Shown here: in pieces, positions 1 to 10,923 of the stretch | Layout: every line of letters begins with the position of its first letter | Numbering within the stretch: the stretch's first letter is position 1 | NCBI GenBank assembly: GCA_033964015.1 | Contig: CM066918.1 | Span: 29,860,595 to 29,924,594 of the forward strand | Direction of reading: 5' to 3' | Length of the DNA: 64,000 nucleotides | From: Scolanthus callimorphus | Taxonomy: Eukaryota; Cnidaria; Anthozoa; Actiniaria; Edwardsiidae | The notes under the pieces: model-generated | Databases searched by the model: none | What the model saw: the letters and a program-made list of their open reading frames with translations, nothing else | Told to the model about the DNA's origin: nothing | Translations under genes and position numbers: made by a program

Positions 1-2408
1 GATGGGCTTTTAAAACGTTTTGAGTTGCTCTCCCTACATCACAAGTGCTCTATTCGCTGATAAAGTCATAGAAAGTTGTGCTCTAATGCTTTTATGATAG
101 AGCATATAGATTTGGACCAATCAGATAGTGTGCCTAAAACTATTTTCCCGAAAAATTGCTGCAAGAATGATGTAAAACGGCCTTAAAGTTACTGCCTAAG
201 TATTTGCCTAACTACTGCATAGATCTATTGTGTTTCATTCAAAAGAGCTTTTCACTTTAGGGAGATTAACACAGTTTCAGATCATTTCATATTCAAAGCC
301 CTTATCATGAAAGATTCATCGGCCCAATAAAGCTTGTTAGTACTTTTTATATTTTTTATTTAAACATTTTTATGTATTATTATTCAATACTACATAGGTT
401 ACAAGCTACTTAAACACTACAAATAGGAAAAAAATACAGATTTACATACATACTTACAAAAAATATAATTTGTGAAAAAAAAAACAGAAGTAAGCTAGAG
501 GCAAGAACAATTAAACGAGAGCTTTAAGAATGTTCTCCCATTTTTAAAATGTGTCTGTAGTTTTCCTTTTGTTTGAGCCATTTTTCGCCCCACGTTTTCT
601 ATGTGGAGCAAAAAAAATTTAAAATGACCTTGCTTGTTAGTACTTATTAATAATATAGATGCAAAAATTTTAAGAGAAAGTAGGTTTGCAGTGATCACAA
701 ATGCACCAAGTGTGTGCCAAACAAAATGAGCAAAGTTTGCAAAACCTGCTAGTAACTAGATACAACAATTTCATTTTATACAACAAGCAGGTGAAATTCT
801 GTTTTGACAATCATCCACTTTATTTCAGATCCAAAGTAGAGCCTGTATTAATTGGTTGGGTTTCAATGAATATTGCTTTTTGAATACAAAATTGTTTGTG
901 CATTTTCGTTGATAACGAAGGGCAGGGTACATGTATTCAATGCAACTGGATTCACAGTCAATGAAGATTTCCCTTCATTTTCTTTTATAATAAAGGATGA
1001 AAAACAAAAGCAGTCTTGCTCAAGTCCATAAGGAATTCGCATATTTTGCTTTCCACATAGTTTTCGGAGGATTAATTTCATGAAAAGAAACCGATTTTCT
1101 CCCTCCATCCAGAGGCATCGATCTCCATCTTGTTGACAAAATAGGCTCAAACAGAAACTGGTGGTTACTTCTGTAATTGCACTGCTCTCAACCAATCAGA
1201 ATCAAGAAATTTTTGCATCTATTATTAGTGCTCTAATCATTTGAAGTTGAACTTATATTTCCCTTTCAGAAAGGCTTCAAGTCCCATATCCTTGTCTGAG
1301 CACTTGTCTAAATGTTCATCATTTCTCTGTATCCGAATGTGAAATTGTGCAACAAAACGCTAATGGTCTGGAGCTTCTCAAGTAAACAAGGTAGTTTTTA
1401 GTTCGTGGTCATTAAAATACAAGAAAAATTTAAACCTCGCTAAAATGAACAACTTCATTAGATAGAACAATATTTTAGCTTTAAAACGATATATAACTGA
1501 TTATAATAACACAAATTGCGATGCAACGATTATTTTTTTCCGTGAGCATGTCGTTTTCCCTAACTCTGTGGTGCATTGTTAAGTGTATCGGCTACCGAAC
1601 CCACTTAGAGGAGGTCCAACTCTTGTGTTTACATGGCTGAGTGTTTTTTTTTTTCAGTTTACAAGTTTCTTATTCATTCAAATCAAGTTTACAAGTTGCA
1701 TCGCATACCTAAATTCCTCAGTAGTAGCAAATATAAGAAAGAAACTTGAATTAAACCCATACACATGTAAACAAATTTGTTTAGGAAGGCCTTTTTACAG
1801 CATGCTCGCAGCGATTTAGGGGAACAAATTGAAAAATAGTTTCCTTTTGAGGGGCTTACTTTTCAAGGTCTTGTGTTTCGAGATCTTACGTCTTATGTTT
1901 CAAGGTCTATGACTTGTTTCTAGAATACTCCCTAGCCAGTTCTGCATCTCCATATTCTACACTCATTGGCCTTACATTTTTTAATTTATTTTCTGTTACA
2001 CAGATTAGAGGCCATAGTCTGCACATGGTTCTTGGGGATTCAGGAAGTCAACTTTGGTTTCAAATCAAATAGAGTTTCATATATGACAAGCAGGTAATAG
2101 AACAATGTTAGAGCAGATTTTGTATGACTATTGCATAAAACACAGTTTGGTTGCCACGACAGCATACTTTTCCTTTCAAAAACGGGTCCTTGTCATTTCG
2201 CTGAACGGTCAATGCTTTTACAGAAAAGTTGCAATGTTTTATTTGTGTGGGACAATGTTCATTATCAATCGTAATATTATAAGCCTTGTTCTAAAGATGC
2301 CAATCTACAAATCTAATTAAAAAGCATCCAAAACCCAGGGAATTCCCTTGCACCACACTGGTTAGGGTTTGCATTTGTAATCAGGTCACCTATTATTAGG
2401 GTTTAGAT
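1..2408. other. Non-coding stretch, no gene seen
   Basis: AT-rich DNA with only short chance reading frames and no frame that shows a recognisable domain or a convincing pair of splice sites. A short match to the termini of the element at 48727-48938 occurs near 2107 (shared words around AGAGCAGATTTTGTATGACT), so a decayed copy may end there. Confidence 0.5.
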
Positions 2409-2531
2409 CATTCTTATACCCAGAGCTCTCAAGCTTGTCACAAGATTTAATATTGAGCCGTTGAGGGGAAGAGCTTTCGACACATGCCCCAACCTTCAAA
2501 ATCAGCAAAAGCCCTGCAATTTAAAGAGCCA
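2409..2531. repeat. Decayed MITE copy (family A, CATTCTCG...ACCCAGAGC ends)
   Basis: Begins with CATTCTTATACCCAGAGC and continues with a diverged version of the interior seen at 24384, 29247 and 36344 (GAGCCGTTGAG, CATGCCCCAACCTTCAAAATC). The far end is not clear. This is the most diverged member of the family in the window. Confidence 0.45.
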
Positions 2532-2956
2532 GGGAACTGTGGGAACATGAATGAATGGGTTAGAGAAAGGCAACCACACTTATTGTGAAAGCATTGGCCA
2601 AAAGGCAATGATGATTTACAAATGGAAAATTGTGTCACTGCATGGCACAGAACCTCTTCTTCTCATGAACATTCAGCCAATCACACATCACTCAAATTAC
2701 TGATCAACCAATGCTTTGACATGGTACAATACAATGGCATCAACACGTCACGAAACATGGTGTAACAATCAGTCATATGAAATCTGGTCTATAGAACACT
2801 TGTATAGTACTATACATGCTTGCCAAAGGATTTCAATTTCTGTAAGGTTTTTTTGGGCCCTAGTCATATTTGGTGGCAAAATGATATATCTCACATAAAA
2901 AATGAAAAGATTTAAAGTGGCAATTTACCAGTAGGCAGGGATATTCATTTTATGCC

Positions 2957-3148
2957 CATTATGCAATTCCAGAAAAAAACCATACCCCCTCAACCCCAAC
3001 CCTATGGAATTTTCAAAGGAAAATCAAAGTATTTGTATGGAAATTACTACAGTAACATAATTATTAAACCTCTAGAAAATCAGGTAAATTGACCAATTCC
3101 CTCAGTGGTGGAGGTATGGGGTATGGATTTTTCTGGAATTGCACATTG
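2957..3148. repeat. MITE-like inverted repeat (family B)
   Basis: The two ends are inverted copies: the left end has TGCAATTCCAGAAAAA followed by CCATACCCC, and the right end carries its reverse complement ending GGAATTGCACATTG. The interior has the family's TTTGTATGGAAAT word. Related copies lie at 6754-6986, 14368-14560, 48990-49158 and 52731-53152. No protein is encoded; a non-autonomous DNA transposon is the likely origin. Confidence 0.6.
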
Positions 3149-3154
3149 TTCAAT

Positions 3155-4004
3155 GAAGGAGGCTCATAGCAATTTTTAATGTCCTCAGCCCTTGAACTTC
3201 AATGGCCTGTATCTCATGCGGAAATGCACAGAATGGAAAGCCACTTTACAAGTAAACATGCTATGGATTGTTCTTTTGTTTTGTTTACATTGATGCTTCC
3301 ATGGCAATGTAATGGCAACCCTCCAAAAATTTTAAGTTGCATAATTCACCCAGACAAGGAAAAATTTCGACAAAAAACTTTTGAAAGTCTATTTTTGCTC
3401 ACGCAATGGGAGATGAAGCAAAAACTACATGCTTTCAAGTCAAGTGAAACAGCATTAAGATTAAAAAATTTTTCATGACCTTCTAAAAGAATTATGGTTC
3501 TGGTATTTAGACAAAAGTTTATATCTGATTTTTGTAAACTAGGAATGAAAAATGAAGGACTGGTTGTTAGTGTTTAGCATGAGCAAAAATAGACTTTCAG
3601 ATTAATTTGCGATTGGAATAAGCAGTGGCTCTGAAATTTTCTGTGCTTAAAGAAAATTCATTGGTTTAAGTGGAACTAAAAAATAAAACTAGGCTAATAG
3701 AATTCTATTTCTTTTTTCTTCTTCAAACTTTGTCCAAGTAATGCTTATAGCCTAACATCTTTGCTGTTAAGAGGGTTTTGCTGAAATTTTTCTTTGTCTG
3801 GGTGAATTTTGCAACTTTAATTTTTGGAGGGTCGCCATTACCTTGCCATGGAAGCATCAATGTAAACAAAACATGTTGACACAAAGAACAATCCATAGCA
3901 TGTTTACTTGTAAAGTGGCTTTCTGTTCTGTGCATTTCCGCATGAGATACAGGCCATTGAAATTCAAGGGGTGTGGACAAGTAAAACTGCTATGATCCTC
4001 CTTA
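3155..4004. mobile_element. Foldback element with ~240-bp inverted arms
   Basis: About 240 bp at 3155-3395 recurs in inverted orientation at 3755-4004 (arms start AAGGAGG, then TCATAGCA). The arms are similar enough that the same short peptide frame (LEFQWPVSHAEMHR-like) is open on the plus strand on the left and on the minus strand on the right; this comes from the repeat and is not evidence of a gene. The roughly 360-bp loop has no recognisable transposase. A non-autonomous DNA transposon with long terminal inverted repeats is the simplest reading. Confidence 0.6.
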
Positions 4005-4169
4005 AGGTGCTTGATGGAAGATCTGAAATTGTGCTAATTTTTCTACATGTAAAGCTCTTGGCTTGGTTTATACAAGTGTATAGACACTGAAATAAAACAA
4101 TACTATATTTCTTTGAGTGTTATTGGTATTTATTCCAACTTTATATGGTATGTAAGTACCTTTTCTGGA

Positions 4170-4397
4170 TTAAAAACAACGCCCCTCAGAGCCCAGCTAT
4201 TGATGCCCCTGTCAGCACCAGTGGTGTGTCAGCGCACTACACTCAGGTACTAAGACTCCAAGCTCCAAACTGCAGTACCTCTTCAGCTCTCAAGGCTGCA
4301 ACTCTAGTGCAACAGGGTCTTACCTTCACACATACCAGGACTCTCACATGATTGATGTTGTCATGATGATTGATACAAACACATGCAGTACATGTTA
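4170..4397 (+). pseudogene. Decayed inverted copy of the gene fragment at 6473-6693
   Basis: This stretch matches the reverse complement of about 6440-6690, including the intron between the two exons there, so it arose by DNA duplication rather than retroposition. It keeps the frame LRLQAPNCS and then LVQQG, but insertions and deletions shift the frame and a stop follows at TCACATGA. The shared intron and degraded splice context mark it as a broken copy. Confidence 0.5.
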
Positions 4398-4999
4398 ATA
4401 GACCGTCTGATAACATTCTGTTATTAAGGGAACATGCCAGAGAACCGCTCCATATCCTCCACCCCCTGTGGGATTATTCAACTTTTGAAACAGACATCCT
4501 AACTTCCCCCACAATTAGGGCTGGAATGTTTATGACTCTGCTTTCATGAAAGCCAATCTGCACACTTCAAGCATATTTAATTTGCATTATGAAAAGCACA
4601 TTAATTGTTAATGTTATCACTGTATTGTACCTAAAAGGTTTTATTTGTACAATATTAGCAAGAAAATATTTGCAAAACAAAATTGTTCATGTTATAGCAA
4701 ATAATTTATGGGTTCATGGTTCAAAATCATAAATGTAAATCAGAGCCAAACAAGTTTATGACAAATTTAATGATTCCAGAAAATATTCATACCCACTTGA
4801 CAGAAGGATTAACCCTCCCCTCTGCAATTTACAAAATTTAGCATATTGATTTGTGATGGAACAAATTTGTATATTACATTTGCCTATTTAGAAATATGAG
4901 AAAGTTGATCCTGCCAATGACTAGAGCAATATCATTACAATATCCGAATATGAATAATCTCATGGAATCATGCAATTCACTGCAATGCTTATGCCAATG
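4398..4999. other. Non-coding stretch, nothing recognised
   Basis: AT-rich sequence with no frame, repeat or RNA signal that I can support. Confidence 0.5.
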
Positions 5000-5158
5000 C
5001 AGAGATGCCAATCTCCGACCTTCACAATGCAGTAGCCGGGGTGTTTTGGACCTACAAAATGTCTTTGCACTATGAAATCATTATGAAAATTAGTGGGAGA
5101 TTAGTGGAGCCTCAAAAGCATGAATCTCCTGCAAAAAGCAGGAGAGTTGGCATCTCTG
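5000..5158. repeat. Small MITE with CAGAGATGCCAA ends
   Basis: The 159-bp block starts CAGAGATGCCAATCTCC and ends GGAGAGTTGGCATCTCTG, which are inverted copies of each other over about 17 bp. It codes for nothing. A clear target-site duplication was not found. Confidence 0.6.
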
Positions 5159-6472
5159 ATAACAAGTTATTTAATTATAATAGTGAGTTACATACTGATG
5201 GAAAATTTGTATGCTGACTGGTTTCAGATTTAAACAGCAATTTTGTTATTGTTACTGAGATGAGGTTATAACCGAAATGAAGAAATGGATTTATAGTCTG
5301 AAAAGAAAAGTACAACTAGTGTTATTTTGTCTTAAAAGTCACACAAAAGTCAAAGATGTTTATGATAATAATTTGTTATTTATTGATCATGTGGCTGACT
5401 TTGTGTGTGGTACTATTTGATATATTATTGTCCACATTAATAATCACCTTGAGTTTCAAGCATGAAAAAATCAATCAGGAAATCAAAAGTCACTTTTAAA
5501 AAGACTGTGCCTGAGAGGCATGACTTCTTAAACCATAAACCTTTATGCTAAGGAGGGCAAGATCTAAAATCAACCAATTTTACCAGTGATCCTAAAACAG
5601 TTATTTGTATATTAAAGCATTGTTCCCATTATCTAGCAAATTTGAGAGCTTCTGGCAGTTCATTACTGCAGTAAGGCACAGTCTATCAGCTTTTAATACG
5701 ATTTCAGGCTTTTCTATTTTTAGTCATGAAATGTTTATGCTGAGTGTAATCCTACAAGTCAAGTAGCACTAAAATGGTAAAATTTATATCATCTCTAAAT
5801 GTTTTGACTGTGAGGGTGACGTTAGGAAATTCTCAAAAGTGTAAAAAAAAAAATCCAGGGACCATGTTTTGGCATCACTGCAGTAGAATCCAGACTTCCC
5901 TGAACTAATTATTAAATAATGTGTTTGTGGCTTTAAGTTCCTGGCTTTTACAAACTGTGTAAGCACAATTGCCTTTCAGAAAATATTGTAAAAATAATTG
6001 TCTGAAAAAAGCAGTAGAAAAAAGCCTGATAATCAGTTGATATAATAATTTCTTATATGATATTAATTTTTATGAATAATTAATGATAATGATGATTTTA
6101 TTATATCTTCCTATTTATTATCATTTTTTTACTGTAAATACAGATTTTAACCTGGGGCCCTTGTTTTTTGTCTGTTAGCCTTTTAATGAAATTGAACTTT
6201 TTTGGTGTTTCTAAATAATCTTAGATTATGTTTACCTACATGTAGAAGCGTGCAAAATTTTGATATTGCAAACCTGCCAATTAATCATTTTAGTAGCAGA
6301 GCTTCTCATCCGAGCCCGCCAAGGACTTGGATCATATTAGGATGCCTTACAATTGTTTCAAAAGTATTTGAATAATTTTTATTGCCCACCGTCGCATGAA
6401 TATGTTTGATTTGCTGGCATGCTACCTTAATCTGAATGTGATCAGTCATGTACTGCATACATTTGTACCTAC
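5159..6472. other. Non-coding stretch, nothing recognised
   Basis: AT-rich sequence between a MITE and the minus-strand exon pair. No further exon of that gene was recognised downstream in this stretch. Confidence 0.4.
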
Positions 6473-6693
6473 CATCAGGACACCATCAATCATGTGAGAC
6501 ACCTGGTAAGTGTGAATGGCATCACCCTGTTGCACTAGAGCTGTGACCTTGGAAGCTGTAGAGATACTGCCTGGTGAGCAGTTAGGAGCTTGAAGCCTCA
6601 GTACTGAGTGTAACAAGTTGACACACCTACCGGTTTTGACATCTGGAGCATCACTTTCAGCTAGAGTCTTCAGGGCCTTGTGGGACTTTGTTT
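6473..6693 (-). CDS. Two-exon fragment of an unrecognised spliced gene
   Basis: Minus-strand exons 6693-6631 and 6603-6473 are each flanked by good splice signals (acceptors TTGTAAAG and TTACACTCAG; donors ACCG|GTAGGTG and GATG|GTAGGTA). The phases fit: the first exon leaves one base, the second supplies two, giving the continuous peptide ...DVKT-V-LRLQAPNC...VQQGDAIHTYQ...MIDGVLM. The intron is only 27 bp, which is very short for an animal gene, so direct read-through as one exon is an alternative because the frame also stays open across it. No start, stop or further exons were located. The family is not recognised. An inverted, broken copy lies at 4170-4397. Confidence 0.35.
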
Positions 6694-6753
6694 CTTTACA
6701 ATAATATATACATAAAATAATTACACGCATGTTTCCTAACAACATGAAGAAAA

Positions 6754-6986
6754 ATTGTGATTCCAGAAAATAATCCTTACCCTACCCATAGAAGGGATTA
6801 GAAATTCCAGAGGGAAATAGTACACTATACCGGTAGGTGTCAATTTTCCTTTTATTTCCCCATACAATCACCTGCATTCTGTTCACTAAAAACTGGAATG
6901 GTAGGGGGAATGGGGTTAAATTCCAACCCCTTTCATGGGAAGGCCACTTTCATGGGAAGGCCATGGATATTTTCTGGAATCACATA
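6754..6986. repeat. MITE-like inverted repeat (family B)
   Basis: Starts ATTGTGATTCCAGAAAATAA and ends with the inverted form TATTTTCTGGAATCACATA. The interior is diverged but keeps the CCATACAATCACCTGCATT word shared by the family. Confidence 0.55.
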
Positions 6987-7109
6987 ATATAATAATGCAT
7001 GTACAGCAGTTGAACCAGCATCCTGCCAAATGAAGTACTGAGTTGTGTTTTGTATTTTTATGGTGGTTCATTTTGCCTGAATGCTTGTGGTTTGAGTAAA
7101 TCACCCAAT

Positions 7110-7572
7110 TGTAACCGTGCGGCAGGCGGCGCAAGATTCAATAGGTCTGAGCTGAATATGAAACTACTTTATTATCACTAGAAACGGGACCAACAAGCTA
7201 GGACCCAACCTTTACTACTAGAAGTAGTTCTTCGTTATAAATATTATCTTGTAGCCTCCCTTATACATAGCTTCTTGTGCTTGCTCGCTCCAACTCAGTT
7301 CTTCTCAACACAAACTCCAAAACTCTACTGAGCTAAAGGACGCTTGCCGCTAGCTTTTAGGATAGTTCCTCCGGAAACGACGCGCATTACTAAATTGTTC
7401 TAACTATAAGAATGTGAATAGCACCAGCGCACCAGTAATTAAAATAACCCAACCTTAATTTAGGCTGACTGAATCAAAGGCCCCATTGCCGCTAACAGGA
7501 AATTAATTAAATAAACTGAACTTAAGCGGTAGTAAGCCTACCACCAATTTCCTGATTGGTGACCTGGTCACA
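7110..7572 (-). repeat. 3' LTR of the gypsy element
   Basis: 463 bp, TG...CA ends, matching 12849-13311 over the full length as far as I can read. On the minus strand it contains an AATAAA (7168-7173) near its end, a plausible polyadenylation signal, and a TATAAGGG word near 7258-7266 that may be a promoter element. Confidence 0.95.
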
Positions 7573-7587
7573 CCCACCCCCTCTTTT
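7573..7587 (-). other. Polypurine tract
   Basis: The minus-strand sequence AAAAGAGGGGGTGGG directly abuts the 3' LTR, the expected position and composition for the plus-strand DNA primer of an LTR retrotransposon. Confidence 0.85.
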
Positions 7588-7704
7588 GCTTGCCATGCCC
7601 CTGCGGCAAGCTTAACAATGAAACATAACATATGTTGTACTACTATATATGCTGCCTACCTAATTAGATCATTAGATCAGTTCATATATAGTTCACAGAT
7701 GCTG

Positions 7705-10700
7705 TCATAGCAACACTGATTGCGGTTGGTGGTGCATGTTTCCATGACAACCAGCTGTTGTTCTCTTACTCCGCCGAAGTGGTGGGTCCTCAACATCAGA
7801 GTGGATATCATCCTCTACAGTACGCTCAGAATCAGTCTCCTGGTATTGTGGTGGTAGGGCAACCTGGATTTCAACATCACCAGGTCCCTCGCTGTCATCA
7901 TCCGATGTTTCCTCAGGTTGAGCTCGAGTAGTGGGATTTCTCTCCCTGTGTGCCCTTGGTCGTTGGCGTGGTTCCGCAATTACAGCAGGGCAGACTTGGA
8001 TCTCACCCCGTCCCACAACCTTGTCTCCTCCGCTGCCATCTGCTCGCTGGACTACATATGTCCCATTCTCCAGACTCTCCACAATCTTGTAGATGGTACT
8101 CTCCCAGTTGTCTTGTATTTTGTTGCGCCCTCTAACTTTGTGATTACGTAGGAGCACTCGCATCCCAGCATCCAGTGGAGGTGCAAACTCCCTCCCTCTT
8201 GCATGTCGGTTCCTCCTGGTTATGGCTGCTTCCTTCAGGTGGCTGCCAGCTGACACATATGCCTTGCGCAGACGTTGCTGATGGGTAGTTACCCAGGACT
8301 GGTTACGGGTATCTTCCAAGGGAGCAGTTGGTAGGAGTATATCCAGGGGAAGTTTGGCATCTCTCCCGTACATCAGGTAATAAGGGGAATAACCAGTTGT
8401 TGAATGGGGTGTAGCATTATATGCATAACACAACTCCTTGAGATGTTGGGGCCACTTCCTCTTTTCCTCTGGAGAAAGGGTCCTCAGCAACTCATGGAGA
8501 GTCCTATTAAATCTCTCACATTGGCCATTTCCCTGGGGATGGTAGGGTGTCGTCCGGGATTTCCTCACCCCATACGTCCGGCACAGTTCCTGGACTACCT
8601 CCGCCTCGAAGCTCCTTCCTTGGTCTGAATGGATCCGCTCCGGGACACCATAGGTTAGGAACCACTCCTTGATTAGGGTGTTGACCACTGTTGGCGCCCG
8701 TTGATCCCTTGTCGGTACCGCTATGGTGTACTTGGTGAAAACATCTGTCAGTACCAGCACATTTTCACGCCCATCTGACGCTGGTTCGAGAAGCGTAAAA
8801 TCCATCGCGAGCACTTCAAGTGGGCGGGTTGCTGTGATGCTACCCATGGGGGTCTTAACTGGTATATAGATCCCTCTCCCAACAACACACCTCTCACAGT
8901 TTCCAATCCAACTCTTGACATCACCATGGAGACCAGGCCACCAACATCTCTGTCTGATAATCTGCTCAGTCCTCTCCTGGCCTTGGTGTCCACTTTGGTT
9001 ATGAGCCCCTTTTAATACTTGGTTGCGTAGTGTCCTAGGGAGTACTAGGAGTAGTCGTTCTCCTCCCTCCTTGTCCCCTGTACGCCGATAAAGCACTCCT
9101 TCTTGTTCACATATTTTCTTCCATTCGTTCAACAGCTTCAGTGTTGGCTTTGACTCTTGACGCCGCTCCTCCCTGGTGGGCTGCCGGCCTAGGGTACGAT
9201 AGTGGATGAGACGCTTGATGTTGGGGTCTTCCTTCTGTAGCTCTGCTAAGTCCCCTGCAGGCAAAGTTGGCAGTGACGTAGCCTGAACTTCCTCGACATT
9301 GCCAGGACAGGTGTCGGCCAGAAAAGCCGCAGCCGCAAGAAGATGTTGCCTCACCTCTTCTGGTATCTTAGTGGTCTGGGTACTGGTCGCTAATACAGTG
9401 GCAACTTCAATATCACCTGTCTCAGCCTTTTGTCCGATGCGGCTCAGAGCGTCTGCATTTTGGTTATGCTTCCCGGGGCGGTACTTGATACTGAAGTTGA
9501 AGCTTGCCAGCTCTGATGCCCAGCGTTGCTCCACAGCCTTTAACTTGCTCTTAGACTGTAAGTACGTCAGCGGGTTGTTGTCTGTGAAGACCACGAATTT
9601 GCTGCCGATCAGGTACTCTCGATACTTGTCACACACTGCCCACTTCAGAGCCAGCAACTCTAACTTCCGTGACGAGTAGTTTTCCATATTTCTCTCAGCC
9701 CCTCGAAGTCCTCGGCTTGCGTAGGAGATGACCTTGACCACTCCCTCTTGCTCCTGAGATAGCACAGCACCCAATCCCTCGTTTGAGGCGTCAGTTTCCA
9801 GAATGAAGGGCTTTGAGTAATCTGGATATGCCAGTACTGGTGCCGAAGTGAGCAGTGTCTTTAACTTGTTGAAAGCTTGTTGACACTCTACCGTCCATCT
9901 GTTTTCAATCTTCTTCTTTGGATTCTTATTCTTTCCGCCATCCCCAAGGTCGGCTACCAACTTGTGTAGCGGTCCAGCAGTCTGGGCAAACTTAGGGACG
10001 AACCTCCGGTAGTAAGACGCAAACCCGAGGAACGACCTCAAGTCGCGCAGACTATCTGGAACCGGCCACTCTTGTACTGCCTTTGTCTTTTCTGGGTCTG
10101 TTGCCACGCCCGCCGCTGACACCACATGGCCAAGGTAGGTGACTTCACTGCAGAAGAAATTGCACTTGCTTGGTTCGATCTTCAGGCCATGGTCTTGTAA
10201 TTTCCTGAAGACTGTCTCCAACCTCTTCAGGTGCTCGTCCATGGTTGACGCGAAGACAATTATGTCGTCCAAGTACACCATCAGAGTCTGCAGCATGTCG
10301 TCGCGGAATATCCCCTGCATTAGTCGCTGGAAGGTGGCGGGAGCGTTCGACAGCCCAAAAGGCATCCTATTGTACTCAAACAGTCCCATGGGTGTGGTGA
10401 AGGCGGTCTTGTGTCGGTGCATTGGGTGGACTTCAACTTGATTGTAGGCCGATGCCAAGTCGATCGCCGAGAAAAACTTCGCTCCCCGAAGTGCGTCGAG
10501 CGACTCCTCTATCCGGGGTAGTGGGTATGCGTCACGCCTAGTCTTGGAATTGAGCTGCCGGTAGTCCACGCATAGACGCAGGGCACCACTCTTCTTCCGG
10601 ACAAGAACGATCGGCGACGCATAGTCACTTTTGCTGGGACGGATCACACCCTTCTGAAGGAGGTCTTGCAGGTGTTGTTTTACTTCCTCCAATTGGTTTG

Positions 10701-10923
10701 GTGGTATCCGCCGATGCCGCTGGGCGACTGGAATCTCGTCGGTGGTGTTTATCTTGTGGTATGTGGCAGTGGTGCATCCTAGGTCTTTAGAGTCCTTGGT
10801 GAACACACCACTGTATTTCCGAAACAAAGCTTGAGCTTGAGCTTTCTGCAGTTCGGTCCCAGGAAAGCATTTTTCGGTAATCCCGTTGGGAGCTCCCCCT
10901 CCCCTTGCCTTCGTGCATCTTCC
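7705..10923 (-). CDS. pol: Pol: reverse transcriptase, RNase H and integrase of the gypsy element
   Basis: The frame is open from 10923 (just after an in-frame TGA at 10926-10924) to a stop at 7705, and no ATG opens the coding part, so it is probably made by frameshift from the protease frame. Counting from the TTG at 10827: reverse transcriptase with the first catalytic Asp in FSAIDL (~123) and the YLDD box (~185-188); RNase H with TDAS (~346), a Glu at ~390 and FTDNN (~416) and NADAL (~459); integrase with an N-terminal His/Cys zinc-binding region (~609-647) and the DDE triad at ~676 (MDFTLL), ~735 (SDQGRSF) and ~771 (CERFNRT). A GPF/Y-like region and a charged tail follow. All key residues are present and no stop interrupts it. 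Confidence 0.95.
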   Translation of the reverse strand, partial: GRCTKARGGGAPNGITEKCFPGTELQKAQAQALFRKYSGVFTKDSKDLGCTTATYHKINTTDEIPVAQRHRRIPPNQLEEVKQHLQDLLQKGVIRPSKSDYASPIVLVRKKSGALRLCVDYRQLNSKTRRDAYPLPRIEESLDALRGAKFFSAIDLASAYNQVEVHPMHRHKTAFTTPMGLFEYNRMPFGLSNAPATFQRLMQGIFRDDMLQTLMVYLDDIIVFASTMDEHLKRLETVFRKLQDHGLKIEPSKCNFFCSEVTYLGHVVSAAGVATDPEKTKAVQEWPVPDSLRDLRSFLGFASYYRRFVPKFAQTAGPLHKLVADLGDGGKNKNPKKKIENRWTVECQQAFNKLKTLLTSAPVLAYPDYSKPFILETDASNEGLGAVLSQEQEGVVKVISYASRGLRGAERNMENYSSRKLELLALKWAVCDKYREYLIGSKFVVFTDNNPLTYLQSKSKLKAVEQRWASELASFNFSIKYRPGKHNQNADALSRIGQKAETGDIEVATVLATSTQTTKIPEEVRQHLLAAAAFLADTCPGNVEEVQATSLPTLPAGDLAELQKEDPNIKRLIHYRTLGRQPTREERRQESKPTLKLLNEWKKICEQEGVLYRRTGDKEGGERLLLVLPRTLRNQVLKGAHNQSGHQGQERTEQIIRQRCWWPGLHGDVKSWIGNCERCVVGRGIYIPVKTPMGSITATRPLEVLAMDFTLLEPASDGRENVLVLTDVFTKYTIAVPTRDQRAPTVVNTLIKEWFLTYGVPERIHSDQGRSFEAEVVQELCRTYGVRKSRTTPYHPQGNGQCERFNRTLHELLRTLSPEEKRKWPQHLKELCYAYNATPHSTTGYSPYYLMYGRDAKLPLDILLPTAPLEDTRNQSWVTTHQQRLRKAYVSAGSHLKEAAITRRNRHARGREFAPPLDAGMRVLLRNHKVRGRNKIQDNWESTIYKIVESLENGTYVVQRADGSGGDKVVGRGEIQVCPAVIAEPRQRPRAHRERNPTTRAQPEETSDDDSEGPGDVEIQVALPPQYQETDSERTVEDDIHSDVEDPPLRRSKRTTAGCHGNMHHQPQSVLL

